From positions 382,501 through 444,500 of the forward strand of contig JACVTC010000119.1 in assembly GCA_016946835.1 (NCBI GenBank): DNA of 62,000 nucleotides, in the 5' to 3' direction. This stretch comes from Neocallimastix lanati (nom. inval.) (Eukaryota; Neocallimastigomycota; Neocallimastigomycetes; Neocallimastigales; Neocallimastigaceae). Of the stretch, positions 59,564 through 62,000 are shown piece after piece. The position numbers and the translations under genes are program-made. The notes below the pieces were generated by a model. That model was not told where the DNA came from and ran no database searches. It was given only the letters and a program-made list of their open reading frames with translations. Position 1 is the stretch's first letter. The number at the start of each line of letters is the position of its first letter.

Positions 59564-62000
59564 AATATAAATAAAATTGCAAATACAATAAATTCCAATA
59601 ATAACAATAACATATACACAATTCATGCCGCACAAAAGAAAAAGACTACAACTTCAAATCAATTGAATAAAAACAAAATAAAATTATCAAATAAATCAAT
59701 TATTAAACCTTCAATATTAAACCAATCCAAAATTAAAATAGTAAAACAACAAAAAAAAGAAATTAGAGACAAAAGAAGAAGAGCCATGGATATAGATGAT
59801 AATGGAGAAGAATACTCTAACCAGAATGAAAATAACGAAACTAATAATAATCAAGAAATAGAAAATAAAAATAATCTTGAGGAAAGTATAAATCGTAATA
59901 ATAATCATAGTAATGATGGTATTATTAATAATAATGACAGTAATGGAATTAGTAATAATAATGATAATAATACAAATAATACCAATAATACAAATAATAC
60001 AAATAATAAAAATAATAAAAATAATTATGATAATAAGAATAATGATGATAATAAAAATAATAATAGTAATAAAAATAATGAAAATTATAAAAATAAAAAT
60101 GAAATAAAAACAAATAATGTAATTGATTTAGATAAAGATAATGATAATGAAAATAAGCCAACAAAATTTATTACTAAAAGGAATATGACTGAAATAAAAT
60201 TATTAGATAAAGAACAAAAGTTTAATATTATTGAAGAAATCAAATCAATCTATCCAAAAATTAATTTAGCACAACTATTAGCAGCAAGTCCAGCAATAAG
60301 AAAAGAATTGGAACAGGGTCTAAAGCCAAGAGTAGAAAGAATTTTATGTTCTATAGCGAATTTTAATATACCGATTATCATTGGGGAAATAAATAACCAA
60401 CCTTTTAAAGTATTATTTGATACTGGTGCAAATATTAATATAATTACCTTAGAAAGTTTTAATAAAACTGAATTAAATAACATAGTAAAAACTGACGAAA
60501 CAATTACCATTGCTCTAGCTGATGGAACATTAATACCAACTCAATATTATACAACTATAAAATTAAAAATTAGTGAAAATTTAACTATTAATGAAAAATT
60601 TTATATTATAGACTATACAAATAATTATTATGATTTAATTATAGGAAGAAGTATACAAAAGAAATATAGATTATTAATTGACCCAGATGATGATTTTATT
60701 TACAAGAAGACTGATAAAGGTTTAATTAAAGTTAGCGAAATTATTAATAGTAAACCGGACATACCTTTAATTAATTCAATTATTATTTCAAACGAAGAAG
60801 AAAATGAATTTATGGATACTCTTAACGAAATAATTAACGAAGTACCTATTGAAATTAAGGAAGAATTTAAAATTTTAATATTAAATAATCAAAAGTGTAT
60901 GGCAACTTCTCTTTCTCAATTAACAACTGCAAATTTGCATCCTCATAATATAATAACAACTACCAATGTACCAATAAAATTAAAACCGTACAAATTATCA
61001 AAGGAACATTCAAATATTCTTAAGGAAGAAATAATATCATTACTAAACAAAGGACTAATAGAACCTTCACATTCACCATGGGCATTCCCAGTATTACTTG
61101 TTCAAAAGAAAAATGGAAAATTGAGAATGTGTATTGATTATAGAAAATTGAATAATATTACAATAAAAGATTCTTATGCCTTGCCTCTCATTGACGAATT
61201 AGTAACATCAGTAAAGGGTGCAAAAATATTTTCCTCATTGGATTTATTTTCTGGTTACCACCAAATACCAATGAATAAGAAAGATATCGAGAAAACATCA
61301 TTCACCACAAAATTTGGAAATTACAATTTTTTAGTAATGCCTTTTGGACTTACAAATGCGCCAGCGACATTCCAACGAGAAATGAATCGGATATTGCTAC
61401 CATTAATAGGTGAATGCTTATTTGTCTATATTGACGATATCGTGGTTTATTCTAAGAATTTAAAAGAGCACATAAAACACTTAAAATTAGTATTCGATAT
61501 ATTCTCAAAATATAATTTATCAATAAATTTACAAAAGTGTCAATTTTTTAAAGAAAAAGTCGAAGTTTTAGGACATGTACTAACAGCTGATGGATTAAAA
61601 ACTGCACCATCAAAAGTCCAAAGTATTGCCTTATGGGAAAACCCAAAGAATATTTCTCAATTAAGATCATTTCTTGGTTTGGTAAGTTATTACAGAAAAT
61701 TTATAAAAAACTTTTCTATTAGAGCTAGTCCACTATTCAAACTTTTAAAGAAAAATAATAATTACAATTGGAATAATGATTGTACCTTAGCATTTGAAGA
61801 TTTAAGAAATTGTCTCTTGAAAGATCCAATACTTGCCTTTCCTGATTTCAATAGGCCATTCATTATTAGAACAGATGCTTCTATCAAAGGAATCGGGGGT
61901 GTACTCTTGCAACGGGAGGAAGATAAATTGGAACATCCAATTTATTGTGTTAGCAGATCCTTAAAGCCTGCAGAAGAAAATTATTCTATAACCGATTTGG
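59531..62000 (+). CDS. Pol of gypsy element 2, partial (protease, RT, start of RNase H)
   Basis: Open in the -1 frame from the heptamer to the window end, over 820 codons. A long Asn-rich linker (59540-60160) is followed by LAQLLAASPAIRKELEQG, a segment resembling TFGQLLDVAPKIRSQVSQG of element 1. The protease motif LFDTGANINII is canonical. RT has KNGKLRMCIDYRKLN, SGYHQIP, MPFGLTNAPATFQ and VYIDDIV. The RNase H start IIRTDASIKGIGG keeps the catalytic Asp. Integrase should follow outside. No lesion was found, so this element may be active or recently so. Confidence 0.92.

Larger units (their letters stand above)
57165..62000 (+). mobile_element. Ty3/gypsy retrotransposon 2, runs off the right edge
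   Basis: 5' LTR, primer-binding site, gag, -1 frameshift signal and pol up to RNase H, all uninterrupted as far as the window goes. Its LTR begins at the last base of the element-1 target duplication, so before element 1 arrived this element began 14 bp upstream of tRNA-Gly. It differs clearly in Gag sequence from element 1 and is a separate family. Confidence 0.92.

Noticed and set aside
59717-60510. Several ORFs of 63-86 codons on both strands.
   Set aside because: Shadows of the Asn-rich linker and protease region of gypsy 2 pol, whose -1 frame is open throughout.

Overview
This window looks like nuclear DNA of an anaerobic gut fungus (Neocallimastigomycota; Neocallimastix, Piromyces or Anaeromyces type). 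Supporting signs are extreme A+T content, long (AAT)n and homopolymer tracts that become poly-Asn in proteins, short GTA...TAG introns, a secreted intron-free CE1 esterase of rumen-bacterial type, and a secreted Cys/leucine-rich-repeat gene. This assignment is inferred from content; no taxonomic marker gene is present.

Layout. 1-7109 (minus): a 28-exon, 5'-complete gene for a secreted modular leucine-rich-repeat (LRR) protein whose 3' end lies outside the window. 7388-15003: a decayed Ty1/copia element (LTRs, 5-bp target duplication) sitting inside AT-rich inverted repeats. 16.3-22.9 kb: a graveyard of a coding relict, a 5'-truncated copia fused to a broken hydrolase-like gene, a duplicated segment, a Ty3/gypsy relict, a small inverted-repeat element and an LTR relict. 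22.9-28.4 kb: direct repeats flanking a FLYWCH/MULE transposase pseudogene and several satellites. 29.2-32.0 kb: an ankyrin ORF and an SH3/proline-rich ORF, split by a long (AAT)n tract and possibly once one gene. 32.4-40.4 kb: two more broken copia elements, a 300-bp inverted-repeat element and an ABC-transporter tail. 43.2-44.9 kb: the CE1 esterase, the clearest intact cellular enzyme gene. 47.5-49.9 kb: a second copy of the broken hydrolase-like segment. 50.06-62 kb: a tRNA-Gly(UCC) gene with two Ty3/gypsy elements stacked head to tail directly upstream.

Most informative points. (1) Every LRR is its own phase-2 exon, and the exon-length series of one ten-exon block is repeated in another. 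(2) Both gypsy elements carry a textbook -1 frameshift signal between gag and pol: T TTA AAM, an 8-nt spacer and a GGGAG hairpin. (3) Both gypsy elements entered about 14-15 bp upstream of the same tRNA gene, as Ty3 does in yeast. (4) Two copia elements share a primer-binding site complementary to the anticodon arm of tRNA-Lys(CUU), which suggests half-tRNA priming.

Little of the window works together as a pathway. The host genes (LRR protein, ankyrin/SH3 protein, CE1 esterase, tRNA-Gly) are islands in transposon-derived and simple-sequence DNA.
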